Shown here in pieces: positions 1-11,430 of a stretch of DNA of 64,000 bases (the first letter of the stretch is position 1; each line of letters opens with the position of its first letter). Position numbers and translations under genes: made by a program. The DNA is from Ophiobolus disseminans (Eukaryota; Ascomycota; Dothideomycetes; Pleosporales; Phaeosphaeriaceae). The stretch spans positions 1,547,637 to 1,611,636 of the forward strand of contig MU006218.1 in the NCBI GenBank assembly GCA_010093685.1, read 5' to 3'. The notes under the pieces are model-generated. The model saw nothing but the letters and a program-made list of their open reading frames with translations. It ran no database searches and was not told the DNA's origin.

Positions 1-1384
1 AGAGTACAGTACAACTTCGGTCCAGGGATGTCATCACGGCAAGGGGTGTTGCAGAGCATGGTCGAATTCTGCGCACAAAGCGAGATCTCAGCCACCCGAA
101 TGAGACGACCGTTGCATGCGTCCAGCGAGCCGCCGGCGCTTGGGAACTCGATGCGATCCGAGATTCATACTGTGGATGTCACTCGCTACTAACTCGCACA
201 GGGAGGGGACCCAGTTGCCGATCGCCTGCGTCCCCTGTCGGCCAACGTTGGAGCGCGTAACAACCTGCCCGAACTAGCAATGCAATTGTGGCACGACTAA
301 AGCCCCAACAGTGGCACCTATTACCGGCTACCGACTGCTGGCAGTTGACGCGTCGGCGCACAACATCCAGTGTTGCAGAGCCCGTGTCTCAGAACTGCAT
401 CGGGATTGGGATGCTGCACTGATAACGTGTCGTCTGGTTGTGGCACCAAGGTAAGATTCTGCAGGTCCACTGGTGGCTTGCATCGAAAAGCAATGGGCAA
501 TGGGCGGGTGAGCAGTGTGCTGCATGCATAGGACCAGGATCGGGTTGTTCCGCGAAGAGTATGAGCTCTTTCACGGCGCACTACACGCGGGCTGCCGTGT
601 CAGCAATGTCCTCGAATGGTGATGTTTACCGTCGCTACAAGGATAACAAGCACAGCAGCCTGTGTGTCCTGGGGAACAGAGAGCCCTTCGCTGGACTTCG
701 CTGTCGTGTCTCTGCGCAATGTTTCATGACCTGCAGGCTGGCGTGGAGCGGCTCACAACAAACAACCCGGCCCTTGGGTCATAGTATGGACTCGATCAGT
801 TCGAAGGCCAACACGATCGACTCGCTGAAAGCTCGGATGGCGCTTATTGCGGGGTACTGATGCCTGTGTTGCTTAATGAGGGCGGTGGAGTACAGCGCAT
901 GCATTGGCACATAGCACAAGACCGTTGCGTTGACAAACCTGGTTGTTGGGTCTGCGTGTGGTTACACGATGAGGACGGCCGTGACGGTGAGCGCCGTGTG
1001 GTGGCGGTCTTGGATTGACTAATTTGCCCATACGGTTGTGAGGAATTCGACGCGCAGAGCGGTGAGAAAATGGTCAAGCGTGTCGATACTAGAGGCACTT
1101 TCTTATGGTACTCTGAGAGCCGGCGCCGCGCACGAGACATTGAAACGTCGGTCGTGTAACCAAGTGACCATGTCACAAAAGGGCCGCTGTCCTGCTTTGT
1201 CTCAGATGACGAACGAAAGAGGGCGATCGGGCCTTTGGAAGACGTCTGCAATGGAAAGTGAGCCTGTCCAGGCTGGATTGTGGGTCGGCTGGAGGTAGTT
1301 TGCATCTTAAATGTTAGACTTGCGAGACTAGTTCTGGTTCGGCTCGTGATTGTGGTCCTGCTGCGATATAGCATAGCCTCTTGG
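1..1384. other. Left-end intergenic sequence, no supported gene
   Basis: I see no gene here. The open frames (for example 438-860 on + and 844-1374 on -) have low-complexity or random-looking translations, no recognisable domain and no paired splice signals. The long minus frame also runs up against the inverted-repeat element that starts at 1385. Confidence 0.5.
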
Positions 1385-1512
1385 TAGTCGCGAAAGCCGG
1401 AACTAAATTATACTATCCTGTATATCTACGGAGTAGTTTTAAAATTCAGAACAGCTTTTACGTACGTAGTTGTAGTCGTCAAGCTTAGCCTTTTTCCAGC
1501 TTTCACGACTTG
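1385..1512. repeat. MITE-like element, copy 1
   Basis: The left end (1386-1400, AGTCGCGAAAGCCGG) and the right end (1496-1510, CCAGCTTTCACGACT) are inverted repeats of each other with two C/T differences. A second copy with the same ends and a similar interior lies at 54566-54696. Both interiors share stretches such as 'actat(c/t)ctgtat' and 'gcttttac'. At about 128 bp with no coding capacity, it fits a miniature inverted-repeat transposable element. The target duplication is not clear. Confidence 0.75.
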
Positions 1513-3649
1513 ACGAGAAATAGCGTCTATTTCTAGGGGCCCCACCTGCCTACGGTAGACTACACCAGCGCCAGTCGTGCGTCCCAATTTGGTGCGTGGT
1601 TGTAATGGCCTCCCTGACGTCGAGCGATGCTGGAATGTAACCGTTTCGCGGAACAGGCAGATGAGCTAAACACATGGTACATATGAACAGCTGAAGCGCG
1701 CCTGTGTCCCCGTGGCCCCGCGGCGCTGATTGGTGGGCAAAAGGTGCAATGCGCAAAAACTCTAGGAGAAGGCCGGCTGCAGCGTAGCAGCGACCGTGCC
1801 CGATGCAACGGCCCAATGCGGTGTGTTGGGTCGCGAAAGAAGATTTGGAGCATGATGAGGTGTTGTTGGATGAAACACGGACCGTGGGTGAACATGTTTG
1901 CTGCTGCGGGGCTCGATGGGCGGGCTCCACTTGTGGTCACGACACAGCCACGGGTGATCCTCGAGATGTACCGCGAACGTGTCTGTCTGCCGGCATTGTG
2001 CGCTGCCCGGTGGCTGAAAGGGCTGAATTGCGTACGGAGTGTCAGGCCGTGTGTTTCAAGCTGCACGCGCTGCACGCAGAGGGGACAGGCAGTCACTGGA
2101 GCGATGCTGGCCATGCTGCTGCTCGCGGCGCTGTCGCCGGTTGGGCATACGAGACTCGTGGGCGTGTCTACAGCGGGCAGCGGGCCAGCAGCGCCAGTGC
2201 TGGGTTGGGCTAGGCACGCCGTCTGACGGCATCCATGGTCCATGGTCCGGGCATGGGTACCCCCCAATGCGCCAGCCAGAGGCTGTCCATGCTTCCGTCC
2301 CGCGGTCCTCGGCCGTCCTGCTGCGCACACAGCTAGAATGCTGCGCAGACGTCCGGCATGCTTACGCAAATAAAGGCGTCCGTCTCGCAGTGGAGCGGTG
2401 CAGTTTGCGCGCAGAGCCAGGGCGGCCCTATACAGTGCAGCTAGCCGCCGCTAGAGACTGGGTTAAGATACACGAGGCGCGATTGCTGCGATTCCCACGT
2501 GTGTCGGCTCACCTCTTGGCTCCGTCTTCCTCATTAATTGGCTGTCCCCGGGCCCTTGCTGATCACAGCAAGCCAACCTCTGCATCCATTCTCCCAAGCC
2601 TGCCCTCCATCTCGAATCCATTGAGCGTTGCACACGCCGTCGGGCTGTCCGCACCTTCTCGTGTGCCACTGTGTCCCCTCCGCGCCCTTGGAATCTCTGG
2701 TCCGTCTATGCAAGGCACGCCTGCACTCATTCAACCGGCGACTGCCACTTTGCTGCCGTCCCCTCTCCCCGTCCCCTCGCTCCCGTACTCGACACGGGCA
2801 TGAGCCGAGAGTTGGTGAACGCTCGCAGCCTCACGTCCACGCGCCCGCCCCGGCCTTTTATGCTGTGAATTTCTTTTCGCGGCCATCGCACCTTCCGGAC
2901 CGCCTAGTCTGACCTCGCTCACCGTGTACCACCGCTCTCACACGCCACTCACCAGCAACTTCATCCTGCCTCTCCCCCGCCCAATTCGCTGCTAGCAGCG
3001 CCTCGCTCGACGCCTGCGTGTTGCATTCGCCCTACAACGCGTCCGTCCCGAGTCCCGCCATCCCAGCGCTGTGCACCGCTTCGGTCCCAGGCAAGAGCTC
3101 GTCCAGGTACCATTCACTGCTCTGCAGCGCACTGCAGCCACGTCTTGTTCGGAGGTAAGCTCCCACATAGCTCATGGTAAGAGTGCCTTGGGCGGTGCGG
3201 CTATCTCTCCTTCGGCTTGGTGCTGCTGCGAAACGCCAGAAGAGGTCTCCTCGGCATCGTCATCGGCGGACTGCCCTGGCGTAAAGCAACTGTACCAAAC
3301 CGCGCCTTCCTCTGCATCCATTTTCTTGGCGCTCCCCACTTCTTCGGCAGGCGCTACCTAAACACACTATCCCGTGCGCTTTCACCTTTGCTCACCACGC
3401 TGCTGTCTTCCACGCCGGGCCTCCGCCCTGTTCCCACCTCCTTCCAACGCTCATAATCTGGCCTGTCCACCTTTACACGGCCAGTCTTTCAAAATCAGCG
3501 CCTCGGCCGTCGGTTACAATTGACCCCGTCGCACTTCATTCTCTTGCATCTCATTGGCCGGCTGCCCTCACTGGCGCTCTCTGCAATACCCATCTGCCCA
3601 CCGTCAGGCCGCGGCCTCCACCCCAAAGCTCACTCTGTTACACCTCAGC
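1513..3649 (+). other. Long pyrimidine-rich upstream region of the bHLH gene
   Basis: No supported gene. From about 2480 to the ATG at 3650 the + strand becomes rich in C and T (many 'cctccc', 'ctccttcc' runs), as is common in promoters and 5' leaders of filamentous fungi. A long leader with its own intron is possible ('ggtaagctcccacatag' near 3150), but I cannot place exon ends. The overlapping frames at 1560-2369 (-) and 2039-2803 (+) look like chance GC-rich ORFs. Confidence 0.4.
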
Positions 3650-5296
3650 ATGGACGGTGTCTCTCATCAACGTCCGCCTGCACCTCAAGGACCAGCCCTC
3701 CCAGGTATCGCCAGTCTCACCAGCACTCTCCCCCCATCTGAGCACAGTCCCCGTCGCCTTGGACACCAGTCTGAAGCTCGTGAGGCTCGCGATTCCGGCA
3801 ATTGGTCCATATCCCAGAGCAAACGTGAGTCTCCATGCCACGGTCGCGAGGGTCTTCAGGCTACTGCATCACTGACACGTGCACTAGACTCGTCTACCGT
3901 CTCGAACAACAACATGGGGCTCCAGCTGCACACGCTCCTCAACCCCGAGGACTCGCCCTCACGGCAGTCAGTGCCCGACACTCCATCATCGGCCAGGTAT
4001 CCATCTGGCCTTTCGCAGCAGTCTACTACCCTTCCATCTTTGAACCAGGGCTTTGACAACAGGCTCAGCATCGACGCAGGCTCCCACCACTTCGACTCAC
4101 GCCGCAGCAGTGTGGACAGCCGCGTCAATGCCGGTATGACGCACCTCGCCATCAGTCCTTCTTCACCATACGAAAGTCAAAATGTCTCACGAGTCTCTCT
4201 AGTGTCCAATCTGCAGCAACAGCGAGGAATCACAGGCGAACCGCGTACGAATGGCACCTCTCCACTGTCACCACAGGGCCGGAACGGAGGTCCACGGGTT
4301 GTCCACACTCCACGAAGGGCTCCTGTGATCAACCCGAACCCGCGAAGCGTCTCGGGCATGCCAGATCCGTTGGCTGCTGCTCCAACCAAGGGCTTCGCTT
4401 GGGCGTTCCCTGGTGACGAGCATGGCTATGGCGACCGCAGAGCGTCCAGCAGCGGTGAGTCCAGCGTGGAACGCTCAAATGTTCCGTCTCGCCAGAACAG
4501 CTATGCCACATCTATGAATAGCAGTATCTACACCGCAGAGACCAAGCTTCCATACGGTCAACGAGGATTAGACGATGGCAAGCTCATATATCTTATCATC
4601 TCAAAGCTTGCATACTAACGGCTTGTAGATATCGGAACTACCCATCACCACTCCATGCAGCACCGCAGTGTCACAAGCTTGCAAAGCACCACTCCCGGAG
4701 CTGATCCTTCCCAGCCCGGCAACTACAGTCGGACACCGGAGCTTCGTGTAAGCCACAAGATGGCGGAGAGGAAGCGAAGAAGCGAGATGAAAGGTCTGTT
4801 CGACGATCTCAACAATATCTTGCCAAATTCGCCCGGGAGCAAATCCAGCAAGTGGGAGATTTTGACCAAATGTAAACCCTACTCCACCGACTGTTTGTTA
4901 GCGTTCTTCTGACATCCTGCAGCTATCGAATACATCAAGAACCTCGGGCGATCACACGACCAACTAGTCGCAGAGAACAAGCGCCTACGCCCAGAAGCCG
5001 AGAACTTTCACGCCGCTCAGGTCGATAATGAGCGACTGCGTAACGAGCTGGCTGCTGTCTGGAACGCTCTCCGCCGCGTCGATCCTAATCACCCGCATGT
5101 GTACGGACAAATTACAGGGCAGCTTGCACAACACAACGGAACTGCGCCCGTAGCCACCAACAACCTACTGCCGCCCCTTCAGCAACAATTACCCCACGCA
5201 CAACCGCAGCCTGCTCAGTGGGGTGCCCCAGCTCCTGCACCGATGCAAGGAGTCGAGTATGGCGGCATACGACCTTACGAGCACTCCCATCGCTAG
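3650..5296 (+). CDS. bHLH transcription factor
   Basis: Predicted nuclear DNA-binding regulator. Exons 3650-4577, 4629-4871 and 4923-5296 join in phase to give 514 aa. Intron 1 has a GC donor (GCAAGC at 4578), a TACTAAC branch and a GTAG end; intron 2 is GTAAAC to CAG. A further 63-nt intron (3825-3887, GTGAGT, CTGAC, CACTAG) is likely but keeps the frame, so the protein may be 493 aa. The N-terminal two thirds is rich in Ser, Pro and Gln and looks disordered. Around residues 345-405 comes a basic region (RVSHKMAERKRRSEMK) and a helix-loop-helix (SSKWEILTK then SIEYIKNL), followed by a leucine/glutamate coiled coil (QLVAENKRLRPE) and a Gln/Pro tail. The domain is clear; target genes and ortholog name are not recognised. 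Confidence 0.88.
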
Positions 5297-6784
5297 ATGC
5301 GAAGCAACATCGCACGCGCGCCATTGTTGCCTGTCGCTAGCCGCTCTATGTACCATATCATCTGTCGCGTCTCATCAGCAAATGGCACTAATTCTCCTTT
5401 GTCACCACATTTGCTACCTCCGCGCAGCCCATTCCATGCGTTCTACATCTTGCTCTCATCCAAAGGCTCGCGTACACCTTCCGGCCTGCATATCGTGTAG
5501 GTAACCCAGGCTCTCGACTGCGATCTCAAGGCTCGCTTCAGCCACATTGAAGGAAATCTTACGATACGTGTTATGGGAGGTAATCTACCAAAAGCATGGC
5601 CGCACGTGTACCGCACGTTGTGATTGAGTTTCGGCGAAACATCTTCTATTGTCTGTAATTGGCTTGACATGCACCAACACGTGTCCGACAGACTACGCAC
5701 AACCATCGGACCTTGGTCCTGCGCACGTTGGGAGGAAATAGCGTTTTTTTTTTTGGCACGCGTGTACGCACGTCCGTATCGTTCAGTAGTAGGGGCATCT
5801 TGCTTTCCAGGTACTGAACCACAGTGGGCCATTTGCGCAGAATCCAAAATTTATGATTGCATTACATGTTCCCTCCTTTCCATGCAAGCAAACTTTATTT
5901 CACGTCTCGCAGATCGCATAGGCCGCGTGGCCGGATCTACCCGTGGTGGTATCGTGCCTGCCACGTTTTTTTGTTTGTTGTGCTGGGTCAGGATGGATCG
6001 CCGATCGGGTGATCTCTTGATAGAGTTTATGCACGAAGGTGGGGACTGCCCTTTTGCTTCTTTTCTCCCGGCCACTCAGGGCCCCCTGAGACGCGTGCCC
6101 CGCACGTGGGTTTGGGGAGCATGGAGATCGTCACAAAACATGTGGGCATGACTCGGGGTTTTGGCCGCGTGGATTTGATATGTTGTGACCTGCTGATGGG
6201 GTTTTGCGTAAGAGGTGATTGGGTGGAGTATGTTTGTGGCTGGGACTATGCGAATCGGGGAATCTTGATGCTGTTGACTTTTGCGACACAACTTGCGCAC
6301 GAGGGAAGATGAGTTGTATTTGAATGAGTCATGGGCTTTGTGAATGGCCTGGTGCGCATCGTTGTAGCTTGTTTGGCGGAGTATGATGTTTGAGTTCGAC
6401 GGATTTCTGAGGTGTAATCGCTCTTCTCGACACACAATTTTTGTCGTCTGGGGTGTTGCGTACCTACTTTTACAAGGTCAGAACGTCGAGCGACGCTATG
6501 TTTACAGATATGCTTGGTTCCTTAGCTTCCAAGAGCGACCGACCACATGGAGAAGAGAAGGCATATAAACGAAGTCCAATATGAAACAATACAGCCTTGG
6601 ATTTAGCACACCTCCTTATCGTCGCTACAAATATCCAGACTACCGTACATTTGACTTCAAGCCAATATAGAACCCATACCAGCACTCCATACCGCAATAC
6701 TCTCTTTGTTCAACACCTACATCTCTCTCCTTCCTCTCCACACTCCACTTCTAACGCAGTCTCAACCACCGTATACGCGACAAC
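5297..6784. other. Intergenic between bHLH gene and small membrane-protein gene
   Basis: About 1.5 kb with no supported gene. The frame at 5624-6151 (+) has no domain, no splice partner and a T-run inside it. This stretch probably holds the 3' regions of the two flanking convergent genes. Confidence 0.4.
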
Positions 6785-7283
6785 TCACTGCTCGTCCTCC
6801 AACATCAAATCCATCACCTCCTGCGGCGTCAGATCCATCATCTGCCCCACCGTCCGCACATCACCCATCCCTCGCCCATCATGTCTCTGCATCAGGGCCG
6901 CCCGCACAGCCATGAAGCGCTTCCTATACCGTACATCCTAGTTACGACCGGTGCGCCAATGATTATGATTGTAAGCGCACGGGCTTAGTAGCAATGCGAT
7001 TAGGAAGGGTACGATTGTGCAGGTGCTTAGCGCGAGAAGGTAGCTGAGGGATGAGTCGATGGGCGAGAGCGGGATGGAGTACCTAAATTATGCTGGCAGG
7101 GGCGGTGAATATGCAGTTCGGAGTCGCATGTGCATGTGCTCACTGTTACGAGAGGGCGGAGTGCTGTGAAGGTTGAGCGTGAGGGGTGTCCAATGTAGAT
7201 GTTGGCAGGAGGTCTAGGAAGTTGTAGTGTTGTTTTGGGTTGGTGGTGGGATTAGGTAGGTCAAGGTACGAAGACTCAACCAT
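6785..7283 (-). CDS. Small single-pass membrane protein (three exons)
   Basis: This gene is invisible as a single frame because every exon is short. Exons on the minus strand are 7283-7150, 7082-6981 and 6923-6785. Intron 1 (67 nt) runs GTAACA to TTTAG; intron 2 (57 nt) runs GTGCGC to TATAG with a TAAC branch. All phases match and give 124 aa. The N-terminal half is Pro/Ser/Thr-rich. A hydrophobic helix at about residues 58-77 (YLLALSTCTIVPFLIALLL) is followed by basic residues (KRFMAVR) and an acidic Met-rich tail (TPQEVMDLMLEDEQ). This predicts a type of tail-side membrane anchor with a cytosolic C-terminus. It is head-to-head with the gene at 7402, with 118 bp between start codons, so the two may share a promoter. 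Function is unknown. Confidence 0.6.
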
Positions 7284-7401
7284 GGAACCATACTGACAAT
7301 CTCGACTCCGAATCCACCCGCGAAGTGCAACAATAAAACACGTTACGCAACCTCAAACATAATCTACTCTTAATATCCTTAATACTTGAACATCACCACA
7401 C

Positions 7402-8361
7402 ATGAGCACCACCACAACGATGTCCTCTGCACCCCCACAACACCCCAACATCGACAACGACATCCCCACCCGCCCCTTCTACTACTCCCAGGATGACCCT
7501 AACTACAAATCCATCCGTGAAGCTCACGATAGACTTTATTGCCAACACCTGCGCTACCTCCATAGCCAGCGTCCCAAACCCTCCCATGACCCCCGTCCCA
7601 AACCATCCCACGACGCCCGTCCCGAACGTCCCTATGTGACCTTCATAACCACCACTATCTTCCCCTCTTTCCCCTACTTCCGAAGCATATATGAACACAA
7701 CGACAAACTCTACTACGACACCATGTGCATCATCGAAGAAACATTTCCCACGCCCAAAGTCGCTGCAGTTCTAACGCCATGGGTCGCGCTCGTGGCGAGT
7801 CTTGCATCGCGCTCGCGCATCAGAGCGGTATCATGGAGCGTTGGCACGCTGTGGCTCTTCGCGGGGATTAAATTTGCGAAGGGGAGATGTTGGGACACGA
7901 CGCACGGACGTAATATCGAGCAATGGCCGCGTGCGTCGAAACTAAAGGGCGAGAGTGGACGCGAACTTGTGCCGCTGACGATGGGGGAAGTAGACTGGTT
8001 CATGAGGGAGCTTGAGAAGAGGAAAAGGGAGGAGATAGAGAGGAAAAGGAAGGCAGACGAAGAGTGGAAGAGGGTGAAGGAAGAGCTGAAGAGGAGAGAA
8101 GAGGGTGGAAGTGGTGAAGAGGGTAGAAGTGGTACAAAGGATAGAAGTGGTGAAGAAAGTAGAAGTGGTGGAGAGGCAAACAGCAGAGAGGGATTGTGTG
8201 GAGATGATGTTGCCGAATGGACCGATCGATGCTATGCAGTAGCTGGAATGCGCGGGTTCGTGGCGTATATGCAAAGTCCTGGTGCGCGAATGATACCTGG
8301 GAGAGGTGTGGGTGACCACGTGGTGAGAGGAGGACTTGAGGATGGAAGACGTCAACTATAA
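7402..8361 (+). CDS. Hypothetical membrane protein with C-terminal coiled coil
   Basis: Intact 319-aa frame starting at an ATG in 'cacacATGAGC'. I do not recognise the family. Residues 1-75 are polar and contain a tandem 'RPKPSHD' repeat. A hydrophobic stretch near residues 115-140 (VAAVLTPWVALVASLASR and WSVGTLWLFAGIKFAKG) could form one hairpin or two membrane segments. It is followed by a strongly charged helix (MRELEKRKREEIERKRK) typical of a coiled coil, then a Gly/Ser/Glu repeat region (repeated 'GEEGRSG'-like units). The gene starts 118 bp from the divergent small membrane-protein gene, so a shared promoter is possible. It converges on the DUF2985-type gene downstream. Confidence 0.6.
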   Translation: MSTTTTMSSAPPQHPNIDNDIPTRPFYYSQDDPNYKSIREAHDRLYCQHLRYLHSQRPKPSHDPRPKPSHDARPERPYVTFITTTIFPSFPYFRSIYEHNDKLYYDTMCIIEETFPTPKVAAVLTPWVALVASLASRSRIRAVSWSVGTLWLFAGIKFAKGRCWDTTHGRNIEQWPRASKLKGESGRELVPLTMGEVDWFMRELEKRKREEIERKRKADEEWKRVKEELKRREEGGSGEEGRSGTKDRSGEESRSGGEANSREGLCGDDVAEWTDRCYAVAGMRGFVAYMQSPGARMIPGRGVGDHVVRGGLEDGRRQL

Positions 8362-8622
8362 CGGTAATGCTGCTGATGCTACTACAGGCAAGTCTGCTTA
8401 TCGGAAGAGAGTCGGTAGATCAAGAAGACTAGGAGTTAAACCGCAATTAATATGTATAATATTGAGGTGGCAGTGTACGTCCGTCCTACCAGCTTAAAGA
8501 AGGGGTATATGAAGATAGATCAAGAGAGGGCAAGATGGCCAAGTGACGAAGAGACAACGAAGATACAAGAAGCGAAGGAGTCCACGACATTAATTTATCC
8601 AATCTCCACTTTACAACTCGCA

Positions 8623-10604
8623 CTATCCACGATGCAGGATGGTATCCAAAGGATTCTTCTTCTTTTCGCCCATATTCTTTTGCACATTCTTCTTCTGACC
8701 CTTGGTCATGAGGCCCTTGGCTTTCAGACCTCGCTCTTTCCTCAACTTCTTCAGAGCTTCCTCGGTGATTTCTTGTCGCATCAATTGCTCGACGACCAGC
8801 GTCTTCCGGCTCCGCTTGTCGCCTCTACCAATGAGAATGCCGGCAGTGATGTTGCACGTGAGACTGCAGCTCAGGATGACGGCCGTCAAGGCCTTTGGCC
8901 GGACTTTGTAATAGATACCCCAGGTAGTGCCACCAAGAGCGCACTGGAAAATAGAATGGCAGTCGAGCAGGACAACAATGGTGATGAGGAGTCTGATCGA
9001 GAATGCGTTGTGCGTATAGGTTTCGGTCGGTCGGTAGAAGGTGTGCGATTTCGCCAGTTTCCCCTGATGATACTCGAGCTTCGTTTGTTCTTCGGGAGTG
9101 AGGACCGGAAGCTCTTCCTCGACCTCATCCTCGGTGACGTCGCCTCTCTCAATGGCCATTGATTGGCGCGGAAGCTCGTTCCGGTCTTTAAGTTCTTGGA
9201 GACCTCGTTCTTTGCGCAGTCGCCACGTGCGATGCGCGTAGAGAGCGACATAAGTCATGTGATAGGTGTCGACTATACGGAAGGGAAACATTGTGATACC
9301 CACAACACAGAACAGCGCGGTAAGAACCTGGTCGCAGATCTCGACAAAGTACTCTTGTCGCCCGGACACGTAGATCCAACCGATGAGGAAGAGCACCCAG
9401 GCAGCTCCCCAGAATGTGATGAGGAAGAAGTAAAGGGTGACGATGAAGCCTAGAGGATTGCGCATGTAGCGGCCAAAGCCCTTCATAGTCCGCCCGAACC
9501 TTGCACGCTTGGAGTGCAGGACATGACGCACGTGGTCGTCTAGGGCGGCTTTTTCTTCGGCGGTCCAGCCTGGCAGCGAAGCGCCGTGCGGCAGTACAGC
9601 ATAGTGGTGCCCTGGGCCCTCGTCCATGGTTGAGAGGATTGAGTCAATTGTGTTGGTCCTGCTAAGTCCGTGGCCTTGGGCCGCACGTGACACTTCTCCT
9701 TCCTGTGTCATCTCCGGCAACTGGTCTGCGCGCGACTTTCCGCCGGCGGTACCCATTTCCTCATCTGACGAGTCAGACGTCGACTGCCCCAGATCGTAGG
9801 TCGGCTGGCGATTGTACAGCCACGGAAGGTTGGGGAGGAAGAGCGAATTCTGAACGTTATTCAGCGTTGTGAGCGCGGATATCTCAGGATCTGCACAGGG
9901 TTAGTCATGGTCTCGTCGTGGCAGCGCAAATGCTCACCAATGACATCAAGAACATCGACGACATTTGAGTCCATGGTGGACTGGTTGTGTGCATGATTGG
10001 TGCGTCGAATAGTCAGAGCAGAGGCCTGGCGCTGCATTGCCTGCCTGCGTGCGCTGGGCCTCTGTGCTGGCGGCGGCCCCGCGGCTGGGCCTGGGCTGGC
10101 TCCATTTCCTGGCCGATTGCTGTCTTCATAGACAGGCTGCAAGGGCGTCGCCGTCATCTGCCGCCGCAAGTCGTTGTCGTCTGGAAAGAGCACCGAAGAC
10201 GGTGGCCGCGGTTCTGAGCTGCTCCTCCGTCGGCCGCCTTGCCAAGCGTCGTCGGCTGCGGGCTGAGGTTGAGGGGATTGCGCGGGCATGAGGTTCTGTG
10301 ACGATGGTCTGCGTATCCGGATGGAGCCGCTCCGCAGCCTCTGTGAATCCGATCTCGAGGGATCTGCGGTTGGCGCGGGTGTTTGCAGATTCGGGGACTG
10401 GCGAACGGGGACCCGTGAAGTTGTTGTGACTGTGGGACTCGTGACGGTCGACGACTGCGTGCCGAAGTGAGTTACTGAGGTGCCCTGGCCTGGCGATGTC
10501 GAGTATATTGTGGTGGTTGTATGCGGCCCATGAGTGGTGGTGGTCGTAGTCGACGTCGTCGACGACCCCTGGGGTGGGAGGTTGCTGCCATGATTGGGAT
10601 CCAT
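8623..10604 (-). CDS. DUF2985-type integral membrane protein
   Basis: Two exons, 10604-9938 and 9890-8623, are separated by a 47-nt intron (GTGAGC, CTAAC branch, GTGCAG) and give 644 aa. The first 220 residues are Ser/Thr/Pro-rich and disordered, with a poly-Thr run near the start. After that come membrane segments (NPLGFIVTLYFFLITFWGAAW and ILFLIGWIYV-like), a conserved 'FRIVDTYHM' and 'YAHRTWRLRKERGLQELKDR' region, and C-terminal helices containing 'CHSIFQCALGGTTWGI'. This pattern matches what I remember of the fungal DUF2985 family, whose biochemical role is unknown. The C-terminus is Lys-rich. It is divergent from the exopolyphosphatase gene. The DUF assignment is from memory and could be confirmed with a profile search. 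Confidence 0.8.
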
Positions 10605-11430
10605 TGCGGTCCAAGTGCGACGTGAAACCAGGCCTCAGGGAATGTCCTGACTGCGAAAGCGTCGTGTCGAGCGCGGCGTTGAGGGAAAGTTGTATGCGCT
10701 TAGCAAGCTAGCACTTCCGGCCGTGACCGGGGTGCAGGTTAGTTCATTGTTCAGTCAGCCAGTGCTTGCATATGCATCAGCAATGGGTATGGAAGAAGCC
10801 TGAAAAGGGCAAGAGGACGTGTTGGCAGGGCGATAGACGTGATTTTGAAGGATAGGTGACAACGCGCAAGATGAGGAAAGCCATGCTGCTTCATGTTTCA
10901 CTCCTCAGCCTGGTGCATGCATGCCATCAGAGGGCGCGAGCTTTTCGCCGTGCTCAATCCTGCAGCGATCTGGAGATCTGCATGCACGCCGCCACGGCTC
11001 CCTGAGCTTCCATCTTCCGAGACGAAGAAACTTTGCAACGTCATCTAGACTTGGGTCGGACCGAGCGGCCCATTTCATCTGCTTGGGTGATATGGTTCTG
11101 AGACCGAACATGCGCTTTCACTGAGAGCAACTTCACTGCGTGTAACACGTGGATCGAAAAGTGATTACCTTTGCACAGGAAATGCACACAATTGAGGACT
11201 GGGTAAGAAAAGCCTGAATAGGGCCATCGCATGCGGGATGGGAGGGCACATTTGACTACGCTTCCTCTGGCAAGGCGGCGGCCGGAGCTCTTGGCTGACG
11301 CAGATGCTTGGACCCTGGGCTGGAGCTGAAGCTGGATTTGGCGCTTGCGCTGTACCTGCGTGCGTCTTCGTGACTTTCCTCTCCATCCCCTAGTCTAATC
11401 TCTGCATATTGTTATTCCAATCTGAGCAAT
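10605..11430. other. Divergent intergenic region
   Basis: 826 bp between the start codons of the DUF2985-type gene and the exopolyphosphatase gene. I see no coding sequence or clear core-promoter element; it must hold both promoters. Confidence 0.45.

Noticed and set aside
844..1374. 176-codon minus frame
   Set aside because: Low-complexity Ser/Thr/Arg translation with no domain or splice signals; it abuts the MITE.
1560..2803. Overlapping frames of 269 (-) and 254 (+) codons
   Set aside because: Both strands are open in GC-rich sequence and the translations look random; no conserved motif.
5624..6151. 175-codon plus frame
   Set aside because: No domain, contains a T-run translated as Phe, and lies between convergent gene ends.
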